Position numbers and translations under genes: made by a program. The notes beneath the pieces were generated by a model. That model did not search any database, had not been told where the DNA came from, and saw only the letters and a program-made list of their open reading frames with translations. From the NCBI RefSeq assembly GCF_000003815.2, contig NC_049981.1, positions 30,948,309 to 31,010,308 on the forward strand: a DNA stretch of 62,000 bases, given 5' to 3'. This DNA is from Branchiostoma floridae. Taxonomy: Eukaryota; Chordata; Leptocardii; Amphioxiformes; Branchiostomatidae. Of this stretch, positions 1 through 12,500 are shown in pieces (the stretch's first letter is position 1; every line of letters starts with the position of its first letter).

Positions 1-382
1 CCGGGAGCTACGGCTGGATACCAGGCTAACAGGTTGCTAAGCATATACAAAGCTCATTAAAGTTCAACAGCAACATTTCATACCTAATATTAAATACATT
101 GTAATACATTTCCCTACTATTCATATTTCAGCTCAATAAGAAGGTAACACAAACATTCATGATCGCTACTTAAATGATTCATCTATCGATCTAGGAAATC
201 AGTGAACACAACAATCTTTAAAATGTGTTTATAACAATGCAAGACATGTTCAAATCAGAATCTTTCCTCGCTGACTACTGTCATGCGAAGTATTTTCCCT
301 AACGATCATAATGTCGTAAAGCATGACAAATTTTCTAACAATGACCACAACAGAAATTGTGCATAACTCACCATGGAGAGCC
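1..382 (-). other. 3' flank/UTR of the CH gene
   Basis: This AT-rich sequence lies downstream of the stop codon. No second gene or clear poly(A) hexamer was seen. Confidence 0.4.
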
Positions 383-595
383 CTACTTCTCAGCGGACTC
401 CTCCACTGTAGTTGTCCTGGAGTCAGGGTTACCGGAGGTCGTCTGCATGCTGTAGTTGGGGTTACTGGAGGTCGTCTGCATGCTGTAGTGGACGGGGCTC
501 ATCTTCAGGTACTTCTCTATCAGACTGTTGGCGTAGTCTCTCTGTTCTGGGGTCAGCTGGGATGGGTCGGACGGGGCAGGCAGGACCTCGGGCAC
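383..595 (-). CDS. CH gene terminal exon
   Basis: The acceptor is GGTTCCAG before 595, entering in phase 0 with [20 protein letters not shown]. The block [18 protein letters not shown] looks conserved, and VEESAEK precedes the TAG at 385-383. An alternative terminal exon with the same core lies at 665-718. Confidence 0.82.
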   Translation of the reverse strand: MPEVLPAPSDPSQLTPEQRDYANSLIEKYLKMSPVHYSMQTTSSNPNYSMQTTSGNPDSRTTTVEESAEK

Positions 596-3500
596 CTGGA
601 ACCAATAAGCAATAATCAATCAATCAATCTGGTACCTGTAATCAATAATCAATCAGCCAATCAATCACTTCTCGATCAGACTGTTGGCGTAGTCTCTCTG
701 GTCTGGTGTCAATTGGGTCTGGTAGGATTACTATAACCAATAATCAATCAAATATTATATTATTCCACTTGCTCACTCACTCACCCACTCACTCACTCTG
801 ATTATTGCAATCACTATGTAGACTTTCATTCAGCCAGTCAACCAATTGATAAATTGATCAATCAACTAGTCAATCAATGAATAGTAGACACAGCAGCCCA
901 GAGCTACCTGTCGCCTTCTAAAGTAATAATGTCTGAACTTGTCTGAATTTTGCAAATGATATCTATATCAAAAATATATTGACAGAATCAAAACACTTCT
1001 GAGCTAAATCAATAAACCCTTGATCATTGAATATAAAAAAAATTTTCATTTTGTTTGTCCCTCTAAGTCTGACAGGGAGACACATACCTTCACTGGCACA
1101 TAAGGCAGCTTGTCTTTCAAACCAGAGTCTTCTTTGTTCTGCTGAGGGCGATCAAGGTCGTTGCTAGTGGCAACATGATCATCCAAGTGTCCGTTGGGAA
1201 TATCCTGTCTTTCTTCCAAACCTGAAGAAACGAGGGCTTCCTTCTTGTCTGATAAGGACACAGTCTCAGTTCTGCAGTCTTTGTCCCAGCGAATGGTGGC
1301 CATTTTGTCTGCGCTATACCCGGCGGACATGTCTGCCTCGGACAGACTGTCTCTAACATCAGGTAAACCACTGTTCCATTCTGTTTTCTGGCTGTGGACA
1401 TTGTCGCTATAAGACCACTGGTCTGCAGTACTGGCTTTGCTGTGTGTTTCTAATTCTACATCACCGTTTTCTACTGCATCAGTCCTTCTCCAGTGGCCNN
1501 NNNNNNNNNNNNNNNNNNNNNNNNNNNNNNNNNNNNNNNNNNNNNNNNNNNNNNNNNNNNNNNNNNNNNNNNNNNNNNNNNNNNNNNNNNNNNNNNNNGG
1601 GCCCCCCTCCCCACCCTCACTGCCCTTGAATTCAAGGTCAAGGTTCTTAGCAATGTCACCTTGGTCATCCCACGTTCTGGAGTAGGAAGGTGAACTGTAG
1701 TGTCCTTGAGACATCCATGACCTTGAGTACTTCTCCAGGGTTTTTTGAAGGTCATCATTTCCATCTTGTGGGTAAGATGACATCAAGTCAAGGTCATTTG
1801 TTGAAACTTTTTCCTCTGCTTCTCTTGAAATCTTTGTTTGTTGCGATTCAAACGTTGATGTTTTTGACGAACGTTCATTTTGATCATCATAGTCCCACAC
1901 TTTGCCATTCCTACTCGAGTAATTGTAGGAATAGTCATCCCTTTTTTCTTCTCTACTGTATTCGTTATAGTGGTCCGAAGTTTTGCTGATCTGATGTTTT
2001 GTTGCATCTGCATTTGCTGTTTTGCTATCTGAGAAAACTACTCTACTTTTGACATCAGCACTGTCTCCTCCTGATGTTCTGTCCCTGTCCTGAGAGTGAC
2101 CTACACCCACATCCTGTTCTTTCTGTGAGACCTTGAACGGCGAGGGGAGACCCACGCCCCCTTTACTGGCAGGTGGTCCAGTCTTATCGATGGTCTGTCT
2201 GAGTTTGTGGTAGAGTTTGGAGTAAGGACTGCTAACTTCCCTGTCTCCAGGAAGAGGTAGGTACTCACTACTTGACGACGGCACCGATCTTACTGACACA
2301 TCGCTTTGAGAGTCGGAATCATACGTCCTTCCGTCCTTGTTCTGTTTCTTCGTGACCTTCAACTCCTTCTTGACCTTGCTGTACTGTTCCTTCAGGGACG
2401 TCATCTCCTTCTGGAGGACAAGCTGCTCCTTGTGAGCGTCTTCAAGTGCGGCCTCAAGTTTCTGAACGCTGTCTTGTACCTCCTCACGGTTTAGCTTGTA
2501 CCTCTCGACGGTAGCATGAAGAGACTGAATCTCACTTTTGGCTGCGCTGAGCTCCTTCCTCAACTCTGCATTGTCCTTCTCTAAAATACTGCTAGGGGGC
2601 TCTTCTGCACTATGCAGTTTGTCCCTGAGAGTCTCTAGTTCATAGGTCAGTGAAGAGACTTTATCCTTCAGCTTCCTGTTCTCCTGTTCCTTGAGTTTTC
2701 CCTGAGAGAGAGTTGAGGGGACGGTTCCCAGCGATTGCTCAAACTGCAGCTGTTCCCGTAGCGAGTCGATCTCGGTGGAGGCTAAGTCTAGCTTGTGTCG
2801 CAGTCTCAGGTTTTCCTTCTCTGCATTCATGGAGGAGGCAGAACTGGACACGCTGTCAACGCTCTTCACCGAGCCTGCCGTCGAGTCTTCCAGCTGCAGG
2901 GCGTCTTTAAGCACCTGTATGAATGAACGAATGAATGAATGAATGAACAAATTAATCAATGAATGAAGTTTTATCAAGTTACTGTAAATGTATTTAAGTT
3001 CGCAGGGATTTACTTTCGCAGTAGAGGGAATATGTTCGCTGTGGTTTTAACTTCGCAGTGACGTGGCTACCGCAAAAACTGAGAACATTAAACTGCGAAC
3101 ATTTCTGCATCTACAGTTACATCTTCCTGCTGCAGTGCTTCTTTAAGCACCTGTATGAATGAATGAATGAACAAACCAATGAATGAATGAACGAATGAGG
3201 ATTTATCAACATTTCTTGCACTATACGCCAAGACCCCTAGGCTTGTAAGACACCAGAATGATATGATGATCGATACATACATAGTACAGCAAGGAGACGG
3301 AGGTACAGTTTAACAAAATCATCAGGTACTGAACAGAAGGTTGAGAAAATGTATAAAGAAGATATATATGCCAGATAAACAGAAGGAACAATCATTGGAA
3401 GAAGATATCAAATCATATAACAGATAAGCAGAATACATAATTATGGAACCAAGATTTCACATAATGAAATATGATGTAATTGAGAGAACCAAAAGAGCAG

Positions 3501-6500
3501 CAGGTACAGTACATCATGTAGAGACAAGTAAAAGTANNNNNNNNNNNNNNNNNNNNNNNNNNNNNNNNNNNNNNNNNNNNNNNNNNNNNNNNNNNNNNNN
3601 NNNNNNNNNNNNNNNNNNNNNNNNNNNNNNNNNNNNTCAAGGTTCTCTCTCAGCTTACGGCCGTCCAGCTTAAGCTCAGCAAGTTCTTGAGTCATCGAGT
3701 CGACCTCCTTCTGTTTTTCTCGTAGCTTTTCTTCCAACCCTTCGTAGTTCTTAGACGCAGCTTCCTTGTAGGCCTCCGCATCTTTAAGCCTGTCTTCCAT
3801 CTCCTCAACTTTTGTCCTGGCGTCGTCCCTCTCCTTCAAGAGGTTCTTATTTTCTGAGACGGCGGTGGTGACTTCCTCCCGTCTCCCCTGTAGCTCCAGG
3901 TTGAGTTCCTTGAGACGCGAGGCCATGTCTTGGTTCTTGGTGTTCAGCCTGTCCTGTAGGTCCTCCCTCTCGTAAGTCAGACCTGCCAGGCTCTTCTTCA
4001 GCTCCAGGTTTTCCTTCCGCAGCTTTTCTGTGTCCATCAAGGACTCGGCCTCCACCACGTTGACCTGATAAGGAAATGAAAGTAAAATGAAATAAAATAC
4101 ATCTCTTAATATGTGAATCTTAAATGTTAAATGTTACCACAAAGACAGTACTAAAAATATACCTTTCCCCGAAAAAAGCTAGGCAAAGTAACTGTGTGGT
4201 GTATAAAGATTGAATGTGCCATGTAAATTTCCAGTACCTACTAGGTGTAGAATTAACAGTCTAGTACAGTTTAAACTTTTCATCAGTACTGTACAAATTA
4301 GAATATATGTCATGTACCTTCTCCCTGCTACATTTGTACCCACATGTACCTTCTTAACCAGTACAAATTTAGTGCCAAAAGTTTACCTTAGCAGGATATA
4401 GGTTACGCACCAGCTAGGATTCGATCCTCATGTCTTTGGTAGGACTGTGTCTTTAGGGACCGTACGATATTTATCGGGGGGGGAGGGCTGGTGCGTTGGA
4501 AGTCCGATCAAAAATTTTTTTCATGGCCCTCCCCCCCATCTCAAAAAAATTTAACGTGACCCTCCCCCTCCACCCCAAAAAAATCAACATGGCCCTCCCC
4601 CCGACAGGCATCATTAAAAGGGTAGAAAAACAACAGATAAAAACTTAAAGTAATAAAGTTAAAGTAATATAGACGTCAGGGCACAAGGGCACCCGGCGTC
4701 CACCTGGTGTAGCCAGTGTTCTTGCCAGGATTTTTTCACATCGTCGGGGCAGGGGTCCGGGGGCATGCTCCCCCGGGAAAATTTGGATTTTCAAACCCTC
4801 TAAAGCAGAATTTCCTGCAATTTGAGAGGAAAATTATGCCCTTGAGATTGGATGCCGTTTGCCTTTTTCTACTCCCGTTATTCAGAATAAACAAAATAAC
4901 TATAAGCACGGGGAATCAGCCGTCAGTGATCTGGCCCGGGTATTATTGTCCAGTCATGTCTATATGAAAATTTTGGGTTATCGATGCTTCGAAACAGGGC
5001 TCTAGCCAGTGAGTTTGTCAGCCCATGGAAAAATCCTGCTAATTTTCTTCCGGCATTGACTGAGTAAAAAAAATGTCTACCTCGTGCGATCGATGGTGCG
5101 TCCTCCCGCATCAAAATACTAGTAGTTTTTCCAGAGCATAGAATAACGACGCCATCACACCTTGTGTTTTTTTTTTTCTTCTATTTTGCCCGATGATTTT
5201 ACTAAAATTAATTAAATTGGTCGGGTTTTACACGGGCGGGCCGCGCCGTCATTTTTCAGGAGCGTGCGTTCGTTTCCTGCAACCTCAGGTAACCCCGTTT
5301 TCGGCGTGAAATATTTGGCTGGATTTCTTTTTTTACATAGACCAAGAACGTTATACAAATGTACAATATACGAAGGAAGGCGATCTGCTGCGTCTTTGGC
5401 AGTGATCAGTGCCGGTGTAGCCTTGAAGGAGTAGCCAGAAAAGACGTCCCAACGTGCTGGGCGCTGCGATCGACAGTCCGTCTGGGGAGGGGGGCGTGCC
5501 GCGCCATGTGCCACGGAGTGCACAGCCGACTCGATCGACGCTTGACAACAATATTGCGGCCCCTTTTCTGCCGCAAATTTTGCCCTTTTGAAACAAAAGA
5601 AATGTTGTAAATAAAATAAAAAATAAAGTTTATAGCTTTGGATTCTTCGCATAATTACCGCGCACCGCGCGTAGTTGAGGAAACCGTTTAATAGTAAATT
5701 GTTGGGGAAGAAACTTGCCAGACGACACGGGCGGCTCTGGGCGGCTACCAATATATCTAAAACGTGCCGCGCTCCGCCCATGCCCCAGTATAAATTGTAA
5801 AGGTAGGATTCCTTCTTATAAAGATAGATTTTTTAAAAAGATTCCACATCGGTGGTACAGGTCAGCCTTTCTTTCAGATTTTTTATGGACACACTCACCC
5901 GAGCCGAGTGCGTCTTTCCAGAAAAAATAAGTCCCAAGACGGAATGACGTATGCCTGGCGGGAACGCTGGTCCAGGGCAGCGCCACTTTTTGGGGGACTT
6001 AGGGGGGCGAAGCCCCCCGGAAGCTGTTGCATTTTAGGCTATTCAGAAGGCTTATTTTATCAGTTTTAGGGCCATGTCAAGATATCAAAACAAAAATAGT
6101 ATAAATTTTTCTTTCAAAAAAATTAACATGGCCCTCCCCCTATCTTAGAAAAAATTAACATGGCCCTCCCCCCACCTCAAAAAAAATTAACATGGCCCTC
6201 CCCCCCTAACGCACCAGCCCTCCCCCCCTGATAAATATCGTACAGTCCCCTAGTGTTGCATCTTTGATGTTTGTGCAAACACTGAAGACTTGTACAAATC
6301 TGTACCATAGTACAGGTATATATATACTCACTTTGTGTTTGCCTTACCTAAGGTATTGCATTTTGCTGTATGTGTATGGATATAATAAAACAAAACCCTG
6401 TACAAACCTGTACTCCCAGGTCGGACATGTGTGGGTTGGCGCTCCCCTGCTGTTCCACTACCGCGTGGATGATCTGATCCGGCCGCCTCACCGTGCCCGA

Positions 6501-9500
6501 CAGCGAGCACTGAACCCCCTTGTCCTGTGGGTGTTGGTTCCTCCTGTAGACAAGGCCCTTACTGGGGAGAGTTCGGGCGTACAGGACCTTAGACTCGCCA
6601 CCCTTCAGTCGGTTCAGCAGCCGGAAGTTTTCTGCAGATGTGTGGTCCACTTCCTGGGGATATGAGGAGAAGGAATTGTCATTTTTTTTATCAGACAAGT
6701 GCTCTACCCTTCTTCCTTCTGCTCCCTCTCCATCACCTACTCAATCACTCATCACACACTTTCATTCAATCTCTCTCACTGTCACTCAAACACTCACTTC
6801 TCACTCCTACTTGCTCACGCACTCACTCACTTACTCCCTCACGCTCAAGATTGTTCATAAAACTACCCCATAGATTCAAAGCTAAAGTCCTCAGCATAAG
6901 AACCATTTGGCCATTTTGGATACTTTTAAGTACATTGTAACGTTAGCCTCAATTTTCCTGTTGGCACAAAATTGGTATGTTTGTTTGAACCTTTATTTAT
7001 GCAAACTATGTACACATGTAGTTAAACACACACCACAACCAGTGAACTATCCCCTGCTGTTGTGTGGCCCAGGACTACAGAAATGGAGATGGGCACCACC
7101 CTATGCACTATTGGTGCAGGAAGGACTGTAACTTGTACTGTCCCCACCTGTTGCAGCCTGGTGATGGTGGTGTGGAGCTCCTCTGCTGCCTGTTTCTGCA
7201 GGGAGACCTCGCTGTGAGCGTTCGCAGCCTCCCGGTACAGCTTACGGTTCTCCATCCGCAGAACCTCTACCTCCTGGGGGAAGAAAGGAACAACATTTGA
7301 AAATTTAAGAATATCCCTTTTTACTTGGGTTGTTTGGTAGCCAGAGGCTCATTTCTGGATTTGAAGGTCTGGACTTTGAATCTTGGCTAAGTTGTAAAGA
7401 CTAATGGTACTAGTAACAGCTTATGGCTCTCCATCCGCAGAACCTCTACCTCCTGGGGGAAGAAAGGTACAACATTTAAGAAAAGCCCTTTTTACTTGGG
7501 TTGTTTGGTAGTTAGTAGAAGGTCTGGAGTTTGAACCCTGGCTAAGTTAAAGGCAAGGTAGTCCCATAGCCTGAGTTGAAGGCCTTAGGGGCAATGGGGG
7601 GGGGGGGGGGGGTATCCACTGTGTCTTGGGTATGGTATTGGGAGGCAGAGATCTACTAGTAGACCATCCGTCTCCTCATACCACCATATACCTACCAAAC
7701 CAAAACCAAAATCAGGTACCCATTTTACAATTGGGTGAAGTGAGGAAAGTGGTGTCAAGTGCCTTTACCAACAGCACAAGATAAGTAACATGACAGGTTT
7801 TGAACCCATTACCTCTGGCTTATGGATCAAATATGCATTTGTTAAATATTTTCTAAAATCTGAGAACCAACAATTAAACTGGTGTGGCCTTAAATTGCTA
7901 TTCTAGAAACCCATTATACATGTATGTTTTATATATGTTCTTTATAAAAATGATGACATTATGTTTAAAAAAGCCAAAATGGCCCTCAAACAAGTTTTCA
8001 ATATACTCCTCTGTTTCAACTGCAAACTTCAAACCACCAGTCCACAAACAATCCATTGTCATACGCCAAAAATAGTTAACTCAAGCAACTGGATATGGTT
8101 TTGAAAAACCATATCCAGTTGCTTGAGTAACTATTTTTGGCGTATCTTATTACCTGGATGTCTAACCTACATCGACGAATCCATTGTCATGTTTACATGC
8201 ACTTTGTCCTATGTCAATCTGCATAACAAAAGGCTTTTGATGATGACGTAGGGATGACTCAATGGAAAGAACCAGAAGTGCTGCAGGGCAAGTTTCACAT
8301 GAGTCAGAGGGGAAAACCTGAACTCTCACCAGAACAGGCAAAAAAAGGGAAGTCTCTACCCAGCCAGGTTCACAGTTGTGGATTTTCAGACATCCAGGAG
8401 TGATTCATATATTCTCAGACATCCAGGTGAGATTTAGACATGTCTCATACATGTACATCTACGTGATATTTAGACACATCTCAGACATTCTGATGAGATT
8501 TAGACACGTCTCAGACATTCAGATGAGATTTAGACACGTCTCAGACATTCAGATGAGATTTAGACACGTCTCAGACATTCAGATGAGATTTAGACACGTC
8601 TCAGACATTCAGATGAGATTTAGACACGTCTCAGACATTCAGATGAGATTTAGACACGTCTCAGACATTCAGATGAGATTTAGACACGTCTCAGACATTC
8701 AGATGAGATTTAGACATGTCTCAGACATTCAGATGAGATTTAGACACGTCTCAGACATTCAGATGAGATTTAGACACATCTCAGACATTCAGATGAGATT
8801 TAGACACGTCTCAGACATTCAGATGAGATTTAGACACGTCTCAGACATTCAGATGAGATTTAGACACGTCTCAGACATTCAGATGAGATTTAGACACGTC
8901 TCAGACATTCAGATGAGATTTAAACAAGGGTTTATCCTGACACAGCACAAGTGCTTTGCAAACACTTGACATGTGTGTGTATGAGTACTTTGCACTTAGT
9001 ACATTTTGTATATGATTGTACATCTAATCAATACTGTTGTTTCTTGTGTTTCCTGTCGATACATGTATATTCATTCACAAGAAGGAACTGACTTTCACAA
9101 TACAAGACATGTTATCAATAAAACTTGGTTTACTGAATAAGGTATCTACTGAATCATAACAACAAAAGGAGTAAATTAGAATATAAAATGTGCTTACATG
9201 TAGATTTATTTAAATGCATAAAGGGACTCTAATTTATATTGATCTTACTTTGCTTGGCATAATGACCATAAAGAGACATAAAATAACTCCATTTGTAGTT
9301 CTAAAAGTCTTCCATATGCATGTCACCTTCACAGGCATCTACAACTTGTTCTCTCCTTTCTTTAAAGGTTGAGAATTGGATCTAATAAAATGCCTGACAT
9401 CATGAACTTAACAAGCCTGACAGAGAAGTTAGGCTACTTGGAGGTGTGTCTTTACAGCCAATGCAACGAAGAAGCAGACTATCAACTGGTACTGAAGGAA

Positions 9501-12500
9501 GCCATTCTTTGTATGGATGTTTTTATGGAAGTAGAAGTCTTAAAAAGTATTGGAGACCAGCATCTTCAGAAAGGTAAACAAAGCAAAGATTCGGCAGAGT
9601 TTGACAAGGCTGCTGCACTGTATGCTGTTGCCCTTCTGCGCTGCACAGATCCAGACATAGGACAAACACTGGAACATCGTATCCGCTACATGGAGAAACT
9701 CTCCAGACAACTTCTGCAGGGGTACACTCCACACTTCCGGTGGTTGTCACCAGACTACAGGGGTACTGCTGACAGCAATGTCTTAAGGGTGGCAGAAACC
9801 TGTGACAACTTAGACAGACGTATAAAAAAATTTGAGCACTGTCCCGAGGAGACTTACACAAAAACATTAGTGACTGCAATAGAAAACAGCGACATGTTCT
9901 TGGAGCTAGAGGTTTTGAAATCCCTTGGAGATTTTTACCTCAGAAAAGGCAAAAAGACCTCTGATGAATCCCAGTTCCCCAAGGCAGCTGCCATGTACAA
10001 GAAAGCCCTAGCAAGATGTGAGGATCCTGAGACAAAAATAACCCTGCACCACCGTATCAGTTATGCAGAGAAGATCAGGGATGCAGTGAGAAGGGTGAGA
10101 AGTTTTTATTATAGAACTTTATTGCACGACATTTGTACATGATACAACTATTACACAAGGTACAAAATAAAGGTATAGGCTTAACATCCTAATTAACAGA
10201 AAGTGGTTAGATCTAGGGAAAAATATGTTGTTTCTGGCTACCTGATAAACCCTAGCAACAAAAACCACAAAAGTCCAACGCTAAAAGGGACATCAAATTT
10301 AGATATCTGAGAGACGAAAATGTTATATTGCAATTTTCCAACATGTTCTCCTGATTTCTGTTTCAAAAGAACAAAAAATCCTAATAGTACAATGTAGGCT
10401 GGACTCCTGTACATGTACAAATGTAATACAATTTAAACATGATGATGAAAATACCAATGTCCTGATGCATTTAACGGGACATAATGTAAAATTAAAGTCA
10501 CTGTTTTCGGTCATTTCTCTACATAATGAGTTGAGTCTACCTTATTACACTGCACAGCAATATTTACAACGTATGGATACGACTTTGTTGAGCCGTGAGG
10601 ATGTCTTGAAATATGCGCACTTCCCTCCGCCGCTTGAGTTGTCCGCCATTTTATTCAACTCGCCGGCGAGCCAAAGTGCGCTTTAGAACGCGTTCGGTGG
10701 TTCGCTCGAATCATTACTAGAGTTTGTTGTAAGTCCCGCTACGCTCCGAAGATCTGCGACCGCAACGGTCGATTCGGAAATCTTCGGTCGGCTTACTTCC
10801 CGTAGGCTACCCGGAAGTAAGTGAATTTGGTCGCGGCTTACTTTGACGTTAATAATTAGCACTAGAAATGTGATAAAATGATGCAGATAAGTCAGAAATA
10901 AGTTGCAAATGTCAATCTGAATGGAGATTTTCAAGTTCAGAACATTTGAAATTTTGGCGCCATATTTCTACATTATGTCCCTTTGAGTTTTGTACTGTCG
11001 AATTGTATATGTTGGATCACTTTGGCTGAAATCTAAAAGAGAATAATAGATGAACTCTAACATGCATTGGCATAATACCGGCAGTAAGACTTATACCGGC
11101 AGATCAAAAATAACGGAATTTAAAGAGATCTACACAATCATGCAACAATAGTTATTTCTGAGGTATGCACACTTCAGACATCTAGGTGTCCAATACACCA
11201 TCTACAAAGCATCGATAACAATGCATTCGAAGACAACAAGGCCAAAAGTTTTCAGTATCTTTTTCGGGACAGGCAGCTCGTCGTGGGACGAACACACTGT
11301 CACATTCATTGCCAGATTTGTAGATCATAATAATATTACACATGCTCACGGCACAAGACGAACATGATTCAACAGCAATCTTGAATTTCTGCTGGTGACC
11401 TACAACTCATGTAAAAGTGTGAAGAACCATTGCATAATAGCCTGGATCTACGACTGAATGGGCAAAATTGAACGTACATGTGTACGCAGCCATTTTCCCG
11501 CCATTTTTATATCTACGCTAGCAGTAAAGTGTTACGTCATAGCGGTTGTGACGGACAAAAGCTGAATGAAAATTCTTGACAGTATACGTCTGTTTTCTCA
11601 TGACATTTTGTATGCTCATGCAGGTTTATGTTTTATGCATTTACTAACAGAAAAGGAAGAAACCTCAGAGGATGTATAACGGTACATAGCGACAGTTAAT
11701 TGTGCCGTGTTTCTTCCTGCCGGTATTTTTAACCCCCTCCCAACCACGCGCCCGTTCGCCGTGTAATTCCGCGGCGTGTTACAATTACAATATTACGCTT
11801 TTAGCAGGACAAGAGTGGCAGAAAAGTTACACAGAAGAAGTGGCAAGGGTAAGCTATAACAGCAACATGTAACTAGAGAAAATGATGCATTGACAATTTG
11901 TCAAATCAGTATGGCTAGAGAAATTGTCGTAAACGTGCCGGTATTATGATAATAGATGTTAAACCTTTGCAACACCTTGCTGTACTTGAGGTCCTTTATC
12001 CCTTTATCCATACAATAACCTCAAAGAACACACTTCAACTTTGGCAACAGCTTGTAGCACCCTTTGGATTCTTTTAAATTTTAAAAGGGAGTTAAATAGA
12101 CAAAGTACGTGTTGTATGGCTTATGAGAGTGTAAAAATGGCAAGAGTGCTAGCATAAAAATGCTGACAATGTTGCTCAAATCTTGCAGCAACCAACAACA
12201 AATAAACTAATGCAGATTGGACGAAGGCCATCCATAGGCCTGTTAAGGCAGTACAAAGACAACTTGAAGAAAGGCGACTCCTACCTTACCAGCAAAGGTC
12301 TGGACTTTTGCAGCTGCACTCAAGGCTGTGCACATACCAGGTAAGAGGAAAACTCAGATGAACTCTGTAAACAGCCATCCTAGTTTTGAACTATGCAATA
12401 CAGCGATGCCAAAATGTATAGAGAAAGAATGCTTTCCAAGGCCAAAAAAGTCTAACAAACAAGTACTTAAGTATCAATTGTAAATTTCCCCTGGCTAATG

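Noticed and set aside
5212-5781. 189-codon minus-strand frame
   Set aside because: It lies inside a TIR element and resembles no transposase I can recognise; composition is irregular.
8376-8969. 197-codon plus-strand frame
   Set aside because: It is the 30-bp minisatellite read through; no start context, domain or splice support.
11808-11848. Splice-flanked 41-nt segment as an exon of the TPR-NTase gene
   Set aside because: Phases conflict with exon 1 and exon 2, whereas exon 1 to 12189 joins cleanly in phase 0.
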